The notes: generated by a model not told the origin, from the letters alone. A DNA stretch of 64,000 nucleotides from Chlorops oryzae (GCA_020466095.1 CM035808.1:46392393-46456392), one strand, 5' to 3'; shown: positions 12,306-24,846, counted from the stretch's first letter. Numbers and translations are program-made.

Positions 12306-13625
12306 AAGCCCGCAGTTCAAGATTGCATTTGCCTCTTCCGTCATTTGAGAATTTTCGAAAATATTTTCGAACTCGGACAACTATTCACGCGGAAATCTTT
12401 CACACAGTTTAATCTTCTTCTTCTTTTTAATTACCAAATTGTTCATCTCAAATGTTGTGAAGAGCTTTTCATTAATCATTCGTTTTGCGAGAAATATTTT
12501 CGGATTGTTGAATCATTTAGTTACCGCAAATAGCTTAATCAACTTTGCGATTGTTATTTAAAAGCGAATATGTGTCGCAATGAAATAACTAAACAAATTA
12601 AGCTAAACAAAAAATACTAAAGCAAAACTCGCCTTTGAGATAATTTTTCGTTCTCATCAGAGTATGATTGCCTGGTATGTTCAAATCTTCTTCTTCAGAC
12701 ATATTTTATACAGAAACTGGTTTGAGCCAGTGTATGTACATCAAATAGATCTGCCTTTGAAGGATTCTTGTTCAAATGAAAGTCAGTGTAGTCGAAAACA
12801 TTACGCAACACTGTAATATTAACTGACAAAAGCATATCAATAACATATTATGCATGATATGTTATATCGATGTATATAATAAAGAAGAACTTCGCTTACC
12901 ACATAATTATCACGATCATTTATACGAATCATTCAAGTCTGACTTTGTTAAGGTTTTTGAATATTTCATTTAAAGAAAATTTTGTTTGACAAAAGTAACA
13001 AAATTGAACTAATTTATAGAACCCGCGTTCGATTGCATTTCCCCATATCCGAACATTTGAGAATTTTCTGAAAATATTTTCGAACTCGCAACTATTCACG
13101 CGGAATTCGCTTTCACACAGTTTAATTTTTTTCTTCTTCTTTTTTATTACATATTTTTAATTTTAATTTTTATCATGTTTTAGCAAATATCTTTCGATTG
13201 TTAATCATTTACGGTTCACCGCAAAGCAATCAACTTTGCGATTGTTATTTAAAAGCGATATGTGTCGCAATGAAATAACTAAAACAAAAACAAACAAAAA
13301 ATAACTAAAACAAAACCGCCTTTGAATAATCTTTTCGTTCTCATCAAGTATGATTGCCTGGTATGTTCAAACTTCTTCTTAGCATATATACAGAAACTGG
13401 TTTAGCCGTGTATGTACATGAATAACTGCCTTTGAAGGTCTTGTTCAAATGAAAGTCATTAGTCGAAAACATTACCAACACGCAATATTAACGCACAAAA
13501 GCATATCAAAAATATATATGCATGTATGTATATACGTATGTATATAAATAAAGAAAAAACCCTCAGACTTGACCACATAATTAAACCACCCGAAAATTTG
13601 ATACGAATCGACTTCAAGGACTGAG
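12306..13625. repeat. Direct duplication of about 620 bp with many small indels
   Basis: The segments of about 12306-12950 and 13018-13625 share the same order of blocks: ATTTGAGAATTTTC, GAAAATATTTTCGAACTC, ACTATTCACGCGGAA, TATGATTGCCTGGTATGTTC and TTGTTCAAATGAAAGTCA. They differ mostly by 1-4 base indels rather than substitutions. It is non-coding. Confidence 0.85.
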
Positions 13626-14262
13626 CCTTTGAGACGCAAACAGGGTGGAATATTTTATCGTACAAAGCAAAATTATTCTTTCTTCCAAGTCAAAGCGTTC
13701 TTTAACACCCTGTATTTTAAGAAAAAAATTCATACTTATAGATTAGATATATACATGTGTGCGCAACACATGAGAAAACCCAAAAAAAAAAATTTTATTC
13801 ATTCAGTAAACTTGCTCCCTCTCAGTCAGTTGCGTTTTAAACTTTGACTATCGTGGGCGCGTTCGGCGAGACGCCGTAATAAATAATTTTAACGAAACAA
13901 AAATCTTGCGCTCCAAACAAATAACTACGTAATGTCTAAACTTTCGAGAAGTGCTCAAAAGATAGAACAAAATAAATTGTCTTAAATCTGATTTTGCTTT
14001 TGCTTTAGGCTATTAACGCGAGCTCTTTCCACTTACAAGAGCATCCCGCCCGCCAGCGCCGCCTTCAATTGTTTTCGCTTTGTCAATTTGCAATTGTCAT
14101 CTGAACACTTGGCCAAAAAATCTCTATCAAAGAGGTCAGTCGTACTTGTCTGTTGGGTGTGTGAGATAGAGAAAGTGATTCTAAAGTATTCAACAGGTTC
14201 TTTACGTCGCAGTCGTTGCGAAACCAGTTAACCACAACTATCAGTTCGAATAAATTCAAATC

Positions 14263-17200
14263 AATGGGATCGATCAACTGCAAGGAATACGTGACAACAA
14301 CTAATCCCAATGCGGCTCCGAAAAACCCTAATGAATCAAGCTGTGGTATGTATATCAATCATTTCCATGCGTGCTCATCAATCTTAATTATATTGATTGA
14401 AAGAAATTCATTAGTTTTTGTGAAGTCCTCGAAGTGCTTGAAGGATAGAAAAATGACATAATGAAGGAGTTTTGTAGTTCTTTAGAATTTAACCCAATGT
14501 CACCCTCTGTACTATGTATGTATTGAATGAGACCATTTTTAAATCGCTTCAAGGTTTAATATTGTTATTAGAATGAACTAACTTCATAAATAGCCAAGAT
14601 TTGGTTTTTTTTTTTTAACTTTAACCCTTTAATGCATAAGGGAGAAATTTGATCAAACATTAGTTTAACGATTCAATGGGTTCATTCAGCAGTCTCAACT
14701 GCTGTGCAGCTGTTGAGTAAAATTCGGCTAAAAGGTGCGTTACCAACTGAGCTTTCGCATGTTGATTGCGAGGGCTCTATTTATAAAAGTGTGGTTAAAC
14801 CAACTCCAAAATGCGAGGAATCACAAAACAAAGGGACACTAGAAAATGTTGGTGATATATAGTTTTTATTGCCTAAAACTCTTCCCGAAATAATTCTTTG
14901 CTTACGCGACCGATTTTGGTGCACAATTGTTCCTTTTGTTTTTATACCCAGCGTAAGCGGGGTATATTAGTTTTGTGCGAATCTTGTAACAGGGAGAATT
15001 AAGCTCCGGAGATATAGACAAATATATATAGAAATGATCAGGATCAAAAACTGAATCGATTTAGACATGTCCGTCCGTCGTCCGTCTGTCCATCTGTCCG
15101 TCCGTCCGTGGTCATATCTCCTCCGAAACGGCTGAACCAATGAAGTCGAAATTTGGTACACAGGTATATCGGGTCCGAGTATGATCCTAAGTAAAAATGG
15201 GAGACATCCGCCCACTGCCACGCCCAAAAATGAATTAATTGTGTTTTCAGTAAAATGCTTGTAACTTGCGAACCACTCAACACATTCCATTGATATTTGG
15301 TGTACTGGTAAACTACAAAAATGGACATATCCTGGAACAAAATGGACGCCGCCCTCCTCGAGCCACGCCCACAAATAAGGGTTTATCGTAACTTGTGAAG
15401 TAAAAGGCGTAGAAGCTTCAAATTCGCAACATAGGTTGACCAAGGCGAATGAAAGGTGTAGGAAAAATTTTATGAGGCCCGCCCACTGCCACGCCCACAA
15501 TTGGAGATTTTTCGTAACTTCCAAAGTAAAAGGCGTAGAAGCTTTAAATTCGCAACATAGGTTCACCAAGGGGAATGAAAGGTGTAGGAAAAAATTTTAA
15601 TTGGCCCGCCCACTGCCACGCCCACAAATGGAGATTTTTCGTAACTTCCGAAGTAAAAGGCGTAGAAGCTTCGAATTCGCAACATAGGTTCACCAAGGCG
15701 AATGAAAGGTGTAGGAAAAATTTTATGAGGCCCGCCCACTGCCACGCCCACAATTGGAGATTTTTCGTAACTTCCAAAGTAAAAGGCGTAGAAGCTTTAA
15801 ATTCGCAACATAGGTTCATCAAGGCAAATGAAAGGTGTAGGGAAATTATTTATGTGGCCCACCCACTGCCACGCCCACAAATAGAGAAGCAAAACATAGT
15901 GCGCTCATAATCTCGTCGGGCTTGACCGACTTTAGCTTTCTTACTTGTTTTTTTCTATGTTGATTGACTCAATTCGTCAGAAAAGGTTTTCAAAAACTAA
16001 ATCAATTTGTATTGAATATTTTTTCTCATAGACTGGGAACAATTTTTTAGGCAAATTTAGACAAGATTTAAAAAGTGTCTAAAGATTATGAATAAAAAGA
16101 AACATTTGGACTTACTTGTTTTTTGGCTGATGACCAGTGCCGGCCACGGAAGCATGCTAGAAGCAAAAAGAGCGTAAGCACTCGTATGTGCACAAAATTG
16201 CTCTCAAATGAGAAGCAAAGCTGAGAGCCAAAAATTCGTTCAGTTGAGTGGAAAACGTCAAGCGAGGCGGAGCTGCGTCGGATGAAGCTAAATGAGAACG
16301 TAAATTTTTTTCAGCCTTGATACACTTTGAAGAAAATGAATTTTTTATACTTCATAAATTTTTTCACCGTGTTCTTAACATTCAGTTATTTTTATTATAT
16401 AATATATATAAATTCAGCACATCATTGATTTGTACAATAATTCTCTGCTCTGCACTGTAAATTTTCAAAATAAAAGGGCTCAAGATGAGCTGAAAAAGCT
16501 CCAAAATGACCCATCCCTACCTCTTGAACGAGGCGTCGAGTTTTTGCGACATATCGATCTAGGAACATACCCAGTTCTAAAGAACAAAATTTTTCGGCTC
16601 TAAGAAAAATGTATGCAATTTTGTATGAAAACATCCGCAGCTGTTTCTCTCTGTGTAATGTGCACGCACACAAACGCAATTAGTAAATGTAGTGGTGGCC
16701 GGCACTGCTGATGACTCATGTTTAATTGCCGGCATCAGCTGGCGCTTTGCGTTTTCCTGAGCAGATTTCCACTCATTCTCATTTCGGAGACGTCAGTTGC
16801 TTTTCTCTTTTGAGTCGATTGCATATATTACTATATATGTCACTCTCATAGATTTTGGGCGGGACATTTCGCGCCAGTTAGAAAGAGATGTTACTCGGCA
16901 GGCAAAAAAAGAGCGAGAGAGAAATACTTTTGGTGAGTACCTAAATGAAAAATGCTCATTTTGGTGGGTACCCAAGACCGTGGTGGGTACCCAAGACCGT
17001 GTTGAAAAGAGCCAAAATAGAAACGGCTCCTGAGTGACATATATAGTTATATATGGTCGATTGGTTGGATAAGAACTGAAATCGGAATAAATAAGGTTAG
17101 ATAATTTCAAAATTTAAGAATATAACACAAAATCAGTTATGATCTAATGTCACTAGCGTTGAAAAAAATAAATTGAAAAAACGTCAATTAAATGCACGCT

Positions 17201-20200
17201 TCGGAACAAGAGCATCTGCCAATTTTTTGTTTTTTATTTAGTTAAACTTTTTTTTTTCGTTTGTACTTGGCGGCGCAGCGAGCGTTTGTTCAGCCATTCG
17301 GCTCAAGGTTATCCAGTTGTTGTAAAAAGGCAAACAGAATTGAATCGGCACGAGAAACGTTAAACACAATGGACGGACATACATTGTACGTGGCGAACAT
17401 AATTACTCACGTTCATACGTTTATAGAATCTTAATCTGAAATTAACGCCAGCCACGGTCAATGCGTACTATTAGAATTGGCGGTAAACTTGAAAAGAGTT
17501 CGCAGGTGTTTTACTATTTTGCAAAATTTGAAGTTTGTCGGTCAATGAGCTTTAAGACTCAAATATTTCTGCATCGTCCATGTTTTTCCTGTTCCCATGC
17601 GGTGCACAGTGGGATCGCTAAATACATTTGAGTGCAAAAACCATAAACAGTGCTCTTAGAACAATGATTCTTGGCACTGAGCCTTGTTTTCACAAAATAA
17701 ATAAAAAACTTAAATTTCATCAAAATCTGCCACGCCCATGCCCTTTATTCCACAAACCGCGAAATGAATTTTTTTATACACAATTATTTCCCTTGATAAG
17801 GTACAGTCAACAATAACAAAAACAAAAAAATGATCCTGAGAGTTTAATAAAAATCGGCCACTCCCACCACCTAAAAGTATACCAATTTTTTTTTTTTCAT
17901 ATCACATCTCAAAATGGAATTGGAACTTTTGCGACCTTTGTTAAGAAAATCGAAAAACTTTGTTGCTCCGCCGCAGCATTTCGCAGCCAAATTATACAAG
18001 AGGCTCCCTTCTTTCATTTTTTATAATGAAAATTCTGAGGCAGCCGGAGGAAACTTCTTTTAATTATCAATCAGACCGTTGATCTATCTACATATTTTAT
18101 TCGGTAAATTGATAATTTAGGATAATTTATAAGTACTTATAATGAAAAAATGTATTCCAAACCGTAAAACCATAAATATTTTTGATGAAAATATGTATTA
18201 CAAAGGTTAGTGAAAATTTGATCTCTTATTTTGCAAAAATAATTTTGTGACTGACACACTTTTTATTTAAAAAAAAATCAATTATAATTTTTTGGGAAAA
18301 CCGATTGTTAATTTTTCTTTTTGAAACATTACTCAACAAAACGTCATTATTACATTTTTGAATTTCGATGGAAGAAAATTGGATTCTTGCACGCGAGATC
18401 CCACTGTGCGGTGCTTGGTTGAGCGTCCAATAGGATTTGTTCTTATTGTAGTTTGGTCCGCCATTTCAATTATGTAATAAATCAAACCGTTAGTTTTTTT
18501 CAAAGAGTACAAATTCGGCACCATCTTTTGAATCATTGCCAGAAACCAGTGCAGATTTTGGTAGATTCGAAGTCCAGCTGGATTCGAAGACACCTCCTTC
18601 TTCTAAGGAAGCGTACATATAATACATATATCGTGCACTTATCACAAAAGCGGCAGAACTCAGATTTTCGCATTTCTCGAAAAAAAAATCCGGTCTCTGG
18701 CTTTCCTCCGGTAAAATGCAATCAAACATGAAAAAATGTATTTAAAACAAGTAAGGGTGTTATAGTCAGGCGAGCCTGACAATAGAATACCCGACACAGA
18801 CACTTATGTTCGAATAATTTTTAATATCAAGAGGTGTTTAAGGACATATTGGGCCCATATACCGACTTATGTTAAATTTCTTTATAAAAACCGCCCATTT
18901 GCCACGCCCAATTTTTAAATTTTTTTGGGATTCTAATCGGACCCTTATATATACGCTTAAATTCTAAGTTTCATTGAAATATTTCAATAAAGTCCGCTTT
19001 TGAGGCATTTTTGGGATTTTTGTGACAGACCCTAGTACTAGAGGTACCCTTAATAATGGTTCGATCGAAAAAAATTTTGGGGAGGACGTTACTGGCTATC
19101 AAGGAAGCATACGTGCCAACTTTCGTTCAAGTCCCATTTGTATTTCGGGTGTAGGAGACAATTTTCGAAAAACGCCCTTATGCCACGCCCACTTTTCAAA
19201 TTTTTGGAAATCGTATTACTTGCCTTTAAACATGTTCAAATATCAAATTTCATCAAAATATGTTGAAAAACTTCGATTTTAGAGCAGTTTTTGTGATTTT
19301 CGTAACAGACCCTAGTACTGGAGGTACCCCTAAAAATGGTCCGATCGGGTACATTCTCGAACTTATCATGTCGCCGTGAGCACGCATACCAAATTTTGTC
19401 AAGATAGCTCAACTCCTTCGATAATATAACTGTATACAGACAGACGGACATGTCTAAATCGAATCTCCTGGTGACGCTGATCATTTCTATATATATATAT
19501 TTTGTATGGTCTATCTCGACTGGTTCTGGGTGTTACACACAACCACACAAACGCAATATACCCTCGACACAGAGTGTGTCGGGTATAAAAACTTAATTAT
19601 GCCGCTTTTGTGATATGTGTAATAGACATGACGTTAAAAACGACTTTTTGGAATTTCATTGTGTATGCTATATAGATTTGTCTCTAGAGCTGGTTCACTT
19701 ACATATTATATATTAGGTACTCATAAAAAAAAAATAAATCAAATTTGTTGAAAAATGGTTCAAAACAAAATCCTTTTTATACACACGGAGTCGGTCGTAA
19801 TGGCAATCATAAAAAAACCCACATCAAGGCACTTACATAATTCCAATCAATTTTTCAAAAAATTTTTTTTTTGTGGAAAATCCGGAATTTCGGAATTATT
19901 CAATTGCTTATCTATATAATATTGCTGACATACAGCCTTCCATTTATTTTGAAGAACATAATCAAAAATAGTAATTAAAGCAGACCCTTGTAAAAGCCGT
20001 TCACTTGATTAGCCGGATTTTTTTTCGATTGCCTTAATCAATTTTTCTAAAAATATAAGTAGCTAAGTGAGAAAAGTAATTGTTAGCGTTTTTATTGTGT
20101 CACGGAAGATTGAAAATATGTTATTACATTTTTTGAACCGTCATTTTGAAAAACAAAAACCCACCCGATAAAATCCAAAAGTTTACTCCCTTTCTCAAAA

Positions 20201-22278
20201 CCGGTATTTGCAATTCGGTTGCCGAAATGAGTCAGAAAAAGATTGCGGCATTAAAACTTAAATCGTGTTTCTGCTAAGATTAAGAGTAGCTTTCACCCTG
20301 TGTTGAATATTTTTTTGCAGGAATTCCGGCGATATTGGAAACCAGGCTTAAGCAGTCGCATTTATATTTCTCTACTTTCTCTACTAACTTTCTTTTTTTA
20401 AGGATAGCAAGAACACTTTCAGGGATTTAAAAATTTGAAAAATTTTCCAAGTTTTCATTTGATATTTAAATGAATTAAAAATCATTTTCCGTTTTAAGGA
20501 ACATCGGGGACATATCAAGCAACGAAAGAAGAAGGCAACATGGACGTCGTTTACACAGAGCCCAAAGTCGTTTGTCTCGAATCCGATCTAAAGGAGAACG
20601 AGATGCAGGCGTTTCCCTTCGATGACAATAATAAAGTGCTGGTGATAAAACAGAACGGCGAGATCAAAGCCGTTAGTAATCGTTGTCCCCATTACGGAGC
20701 ACCGATGAACACTGGTGTTCTGGGTCAGAATAGAATCCGTTGTCCATGGCATGGCGCATGCTTTGACATCAATACGGGAGACATTGAAGATTTCCCCGGC
20801 TTGGATTCATTGCATTGTTTCAAGGTTCAAGTCCTTCAGAACGGTCAGGTGGAAGTTCGCGCCAAGCGTAAAGACATTGCGGAAAATAAACGCATAAGGA
20901 CCATGCATAAAGTCAAAGAAGATAATCATTGTACTTTTGTGATCGCCGGCGGTGGCCCGGCAGCGGCAGTGTGTGCCGAGACGTTGCGCCAAGAAGGTTT
21001 CACAGGTCGTATTGTTATGATTTCGCGGGAAAATCTCTTGCCTTACGATCGAGTCAAGATCAGTAAAGCGTTGAACTCGGAAATCGATGCCATTCAGTTG
21101 CGTACTGCGGAATTCTACGCCAAACATAACATCGAGACATTGCTGGGTGTTGAGGTCAAGTATGTGAATGCTGCTGCCCATTTGGTGGAGTGCTCGAACG
21201 GTTATTCGATCAAGTATGATAAACTGTTTATCGCCACGGGCTCGAGCGCTGCAAAGCCGAATATTAAAGGCGCCGATTTGGAGAATGTGGTTACGCTCCG
21301 TGAGCATGCCGATGCAAGCCGTATACAGTCATTGCTGTCTGAAGCGATTGATGTGGTCTGCCTTGGAGCCAGCTTCATCGCATTGGAAACGGCAGCCTAT
21401 TTCAATAAGAAAGTGAAGAGCGTGAGTAGTGTTGATGCGGCCTTGTTTTTTGGGGGGCAGTAATGGAAATGTCTCTTTATACATATATGTATATTTTTTT
21501 TTTTTTTCAGGTAACACTAATCGGTCGAGATTCGGTGCCTTTGAAGCCCGTTCTGGGCGAAGAATTTGGAAAGCGTATTTTACAGCTTTACGAAGAAAAT
21601 GGTGTCGTAATGCGTATGAACAGTGGCATAGCAGAGATCATCGGAGACGAAACCGGCAAGGTCTCGGAAGTTGTTCTTGTTGATGGTACACGGCTTCCGT
21701 GCCAGCTGCTTCTTATGGGCACTGGTTCACGTTTAAATACCGAATTCCTTAAAGGATCAGGCATTAAGCGCAATGAGAATGGCTCTGTCGACACGGATAT
21801 GTTCTTGATGACCAATATACCGGGAGTATTCGCTGGAGGTGATATAGCGAATGCACCTGTATTCTCGTTAGCAAATCAACGCACGACAATCGGACATTAC
21901 CAGCTGGCTCAGTATCATGGTCGAATTGCAGCTATAAATATGACTGGTCTGGAGCTAAGAGAGCTCAGAGCTGTGCCATTCTTCTTTACAATGTTATTTG
22001 GCAAAGGAATTCGTTATTCGGGATATGGGAACTTCACGAACGTATTCATTGACGGCGATCTGGCCGACTTGAAGTTCGTAGCCTACTATTTGGACGCAAA
22101 TGAAAATGTGATTGCCGTCGCTTCTTGTGGTCGTGATCCTATAGTTGCTCAATATGCTGAGTTACAGTCGCAAGGTAAACGACTGACCCTTAACCATGTA
22201 AAGGACACAGAGAATCCGACTGCATGGACCGAAATGCTTCTTTCTGGCTGGGATCCTTGCCAAAGGAAATGTAATTGA
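14263..22278 (+). CDS. AIFM3: Apoptosis-inducing factor 3-like Rieske/FAD oxidoreductase
   Basis: AIFM3 (AIF-like) family flavoprotein with an N-terminal Rieske [2Fe-2S] domain; Drosophila CG4199-like from memory. Exons 14263-14344, 20499-21421 and 21511-22278 join in frame (82+923+768 nt) to give 590 residues; human AIFM3 is about 605. Exon 1 encodes MGSINCKEYV, a predicted N-myristoylation start with Cys6 for palmitoylation, parallel to MGGCFS in human AIFM3. The Rieske ligands are CPH (Cys90, His92) and CPWH (Cys109, His112). The FAD-binding AGGGPAAA is at about 177-184, the central NAD-type site near LGASFIALE, and the FAD-proximal GVFAGGDIA is in exon 3. Intron 1 (6154 bp) carries several transposons; intron 2 is 89 bp. 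A shorter form starting at the ATG at 20540 from another leader exon is possible. Catalytic role is inferred from the family. Confidence 0.93.
14941..15950 (-). mobile_element. Mini-me/DINE-1-like element, subfamily 2, with internal tandem repeats
   Basis: Read on the minus strand it runs from AACAAGTAAG (near 15948) to GGTATAAA (near 14941). It contains a GTCY microsatellite (15070-15110), the core GACATGTCTAAATCGATT and a short TA run, the layout described for dipteran mini-me elements. It lies in AIFM3 intron 1. Assignment to DINE-1/Helitron relatives is from recall of that layout; the exact Helitron ends were not confirmed. Confidence 0.75.
15365..15890. repeat. 126-bp tandem repeat, four units
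   Basis: The block TAAAAGGCGTAGAAGC recurs at 15401, 15527, 15654 and 15780, a period of 126-127 bp. Each unit also carries GCCCACTGCCACGCCCACAA and a GGTTCACCAAGG-like block. It is part of the mini-me-like element in which it sits. Confidence 0.92.
16135..16707. mobile_element. hAT-type MITE, 573 bp, perfect 8-bp target duplication
   Basis: Termini are CAGTGCCGGCCAC and its inverse GTGGCCGGCACTG (allowing an extra base). The flanks are CTGATGAC on both sides (16127-16134 and 16708-16715). The 8-bp duplication and CAGTG ends are hAT hallmarks. There is no transposase ORF. Confidence 0.93.
16716..18745. other. AIFM3 intron 1, unassigned
   Basis: Non-coding. A GC-richer stretch at about 17265-17400, with an ATG at 17370 in a donor-like context, could be an alternative AIFM3 leader exon, but it does not join exon 2 in frame as coding sequence. 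The remainder is AT-rich with no recognisable element. Confidence 0.35.
18746..19591 (+). mobile_element. Mini-me/DINE-1-like element, subfamily 1
   Basis: Starts AACAAGTAAGGGTGTTATAG and ends GTGTCGGGTATAAAAA. It contains GCCACGCCCA blocks, a short GACAGACGGA run, the core ACATGTCTAAATCGAATC followed by CTCCTGGTGACGCTGATCA, and a TA run. The outer ends carry complementary ACCCGACACA/TGTGTCGGGT sequences that could pair. It lies in AIFM3 intron 1. Confidence 0.8.
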
Positions 22279-23051
22279 ACTACTTTTGGCTAAAAAAAAA
22301 AACACTTTTTGATTTGTTTTAATGTTAATTACTTTTTGTACACATAAATTAAAAAGCTTTATTTTTAAGTCGGAAATGGGTGCATTTTATTTTTTGCCTC
22401 TATTCAAGGGTTCCAGAATATATTTGTAAATTTCATTCTCATGGTACGTATTTCAAGAAATCACACTTCTGGGCGGTTATCTGGGAAACCAAAAGATATA
22501 ATCAATCCCCCCATAGATAGACGTTTCGGGATAGTGGGGAAATTTTTCTTCTAGGTCCTTTGGACTATTGTAAAAATTCAAAGTCAAAAAAGGTCCTAAG
22601 ACAACCTGAGAGATAGCATCGGGATCCGTTAGAAGAAGTCCGGACTCCTTGAAGGTATCGATTGTGGTCTCCTTCGGGAGCCCCGTTTATTGGCCCTACG
22701 CATCAGAGCTGGTTATTGTAAGACCCCATTGAGACCCCTTAGTAGACATTGAGATAAAAAAAACAAATTAATATCCATAGTGCCGATTCAATGCTGATAA
22801 AATTTGAAAAAGGATGTGTTGCTCTTATTACTCGCTTTTCTTTCCATGATATATTCAATGGAAAGTCATTGGAAATAGCACCAATTGGTCTCTTTACAAA
22901 TGAATGTGTCACAACTTTTGCCTTGATGACTTTTGTCATGCATGTGATAAATTCCGGCTGGGACAGTACACCCAGCCAGTGTTGCCGATTTCCGGATTAT
23001 ATACGAATTGTTTATCTTTTTGTTTGCTCCTATATCTTCAATGTATACATG
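22279..23051. other. Region downstream of AIFM3, no gene
   Basis: Contains the AIFM3 3' UTR and AT-rich DNA. The stretch 22786-22965 is a copy of a repeat also found at 40500-40690 (see separate entry). No coding gene is supported. Confidence 0.5.
22786..22965 (-). repeat. Interspersed repeat, copy 1 (pairs with 40505-40690)
   Basis: Shares with 40505-40690 the blocks GCACCAATTGG, CTCTTTACA, ATGAATG, TCATGCATG and TCCGGCTGGG in the same order. On the minus strand both copies read as related peptides (HSFVKRPIGAISND here, HSYVKRPIGAFSND there). Element class unknown. Confidence 0.7.
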
Positions 23052-23372
23052 CAGTGGAACCTCGATTATCCGGCTCTCGATTAACCGGCGTCTCGGTTAA
23101 CCGGCGCGCTGACGGCTCAATTTTTTTTCGCAATTTAGCGAAAAAAAAGTCAGAAATCAAAGTAAAACAATCGAAAATGTCAGATTCTTTGCAAAAAAAT
23201 AAATTGATTCTCTTTTTTTTCAATAAAAAACAAAGAATATAGACCATTATATAGCTTGTGTGACTTTGTTTTGCTGCTACTCAAAATTTTCAGATTTACT
23301 CGATTAACCGGCGTTTTGATTATCCGGCGCACTGCTTGGTCCGGTGCATGCCGGATAATCGAGGTTCCACTG
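23052..23372. mobile_element. Pogo/Tigger-like MITE, 321 bp
   Basis: Terminal inverted repeats read CAGTGGAACCTCGATTATCC from each end, with internal CGATTAACCGGCG repeats. CAGTGGAACCTCGATTAT-type ends are common in Tigger/pogo-related elements. The right flank is TA; the left flank is TG, perhaps decayed. There is no transposase. Confidence 0.85.
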
Positions 23373-23462
23373 TAGTTCATTTTCCCGAATAAATTATGTT
23401 CTAATAAAACAAAAGATCCTGACCCAATACAGCAGCATTGTAATATTTACAAAATATGGATA

Positions 23463-23550
23463 CTGTGTACTCTCTCCTTGCGGACAAACCTCTTAAGCGG
23501 ATACTTTTGGGAATGCTATAGTATATATATAGTATAGTATAGACAGCCCT
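23463..23550. mobile_element. Truncated copy of a CTGTGTACTCTCTC MITE
   Basis: Carries the left end GTGTACTCTCTCCTTGCGGA and CCTCTTAAGCGGA found in the complete copy at 27442-27581 and the copy at 46157. The right end is missing. Confidence 0.65.
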
Positions 23551-24237
23551 ATACAAACATAAAATAGCACTTCCCAAAACGAATTTTCCCATCACAATAT
23601 TATCATTAAAAAACCGGATGCCGGATATCCGATAAAAAATATCTTAAAAACAGAATGGCATTCAATATTTCGACTCACAGAAAGTGGTTATGAAATAACT
23701 TTGCTTGCCGCTGTCATCATTGGAATCGGAACGACTTTTTAGTGCCACAAATTCTATGTATGTGCTTCAATAGTGTCACAACTCAAAATTTGTCAAATTG
23801 GGGTTAATGCAATGCAATTCACTGTCACCTGTCTACCTAATCGCACACTCATAGTTGCGTTATTGAAAATCAGAGCAAAAGACAGCTATGTATGTCAGTC
23901 TCTTCTTCACACAAATGCACCTAGACTGCATCGGTTAAACTGTTTTTTTTTTTTTTTGAAAGAGTGGCAAATTTTAAATTGTGACACTATTGAAAAACAT
24001 GTGCGATACTCATTATGAAAAATATTAAAATTGTCAACTTTAACTATTGATTTGTTAATTAAAAAACAAACTCAAACGAATATAGAGATAACCTGTCCTT
24101 TTTTGAGATCGGTTAAAAAAACTACAAAAATTGATAAATTTTTTTTTTTGAAATACCCGGCCGGATGTGACAATATCCAACTGGCTGCTGGGATAGTTAA
24201 AATATAGCCGGGTATCCGGCACAACCCTAGTTTTGAT

Positions 24238-24783
24238 CAGGGTTGGAGCCTGGCGAAGAAGAAAGTGCAGCAGTTTTAACAAAAAATGGCAGTAGATTTG
24301 AATTTTGCGCAATAAAAAAAAAAATTATTACAAATCTTTTTTTTATAACAAAAATATATTTTATTCTTTTCAAATAAAAAGAAAAAATAAACAAAAAGTT
24401 CATTTCATGTAAATATTTCTCCATATTGCGCGTCTTCCAATGTGAAGCGAAGATTTTTGGCAAGATTTTTTCTGTTATATCAGCTGTCAAACTGGTAATA
24501 TCGCGACATATAAGCTTCAATGGAAAATCCAAGATGTTAAACAAGGACAACAATAATATCTTTGTTACAAATAGAATTGCGGTGTTGATAATGTATAGCC
24601 AAAATTGGTACTTTTTTTGGTAGTTATCGTTAGGAGTTTGGTTTGACAAAAAAAAAATCGAGTGACACCAGGGACGAAAATCGCAGTAGATTTTAAGCTT
24701 TTCGCAGTGTTGCAGTAGATGTCAAAAATTTCAAAAAAAAAACGCAGTAGATCTACTGCAATTGCAGTAAAGTTCCAACCCTG
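24238..24783. mobile_element. hAT-type MITE, 546 bp, upstream of Vps26
   Basis: Ends are CAGGGTTGGAGCC and TTCCAACCCTG. The flanking 8-mers are GTTTTGAT (24230-24237) and GTTTTGAG (24784-24791), one mismatch apart. Interior GCAGTAGAT repeats lie near the right end. It ends about 165 bp before the Vps26 start codon, so it abuts or forms part of that promoter. Confidence 0.88.
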
Positions 24784-24846
24784 GTTTTGAGTTGCGCCGA
24801 TTTCTAGACTTTTGCGGCAGCACTAATCGATAGCGATAAATCAACA

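Noticed and set aside
13640..13711. 72-bp CAGGGTG-ended mini-element
   Set aside because: Short inverted ends only; too little to separate from chance.
14967..15569. 200-codon minus-strand ORF
   Set aside because: It runs across the tandem units and GTCY array of a mini-me-like repeat; the repetitive peptide is a by-product.
17370..17400. Alternative coding first exon for AIFM3
   Set aside because: Joining its possible donors to 20499 gives the wrong frame; it could only be a non-coding leader.
22977..24230. Large hAT element from CAGTGTTGCCG to CGGCACAACCCTAG
   Set aside because: Inverted ends are weak and the 8-bp flanks do not match.
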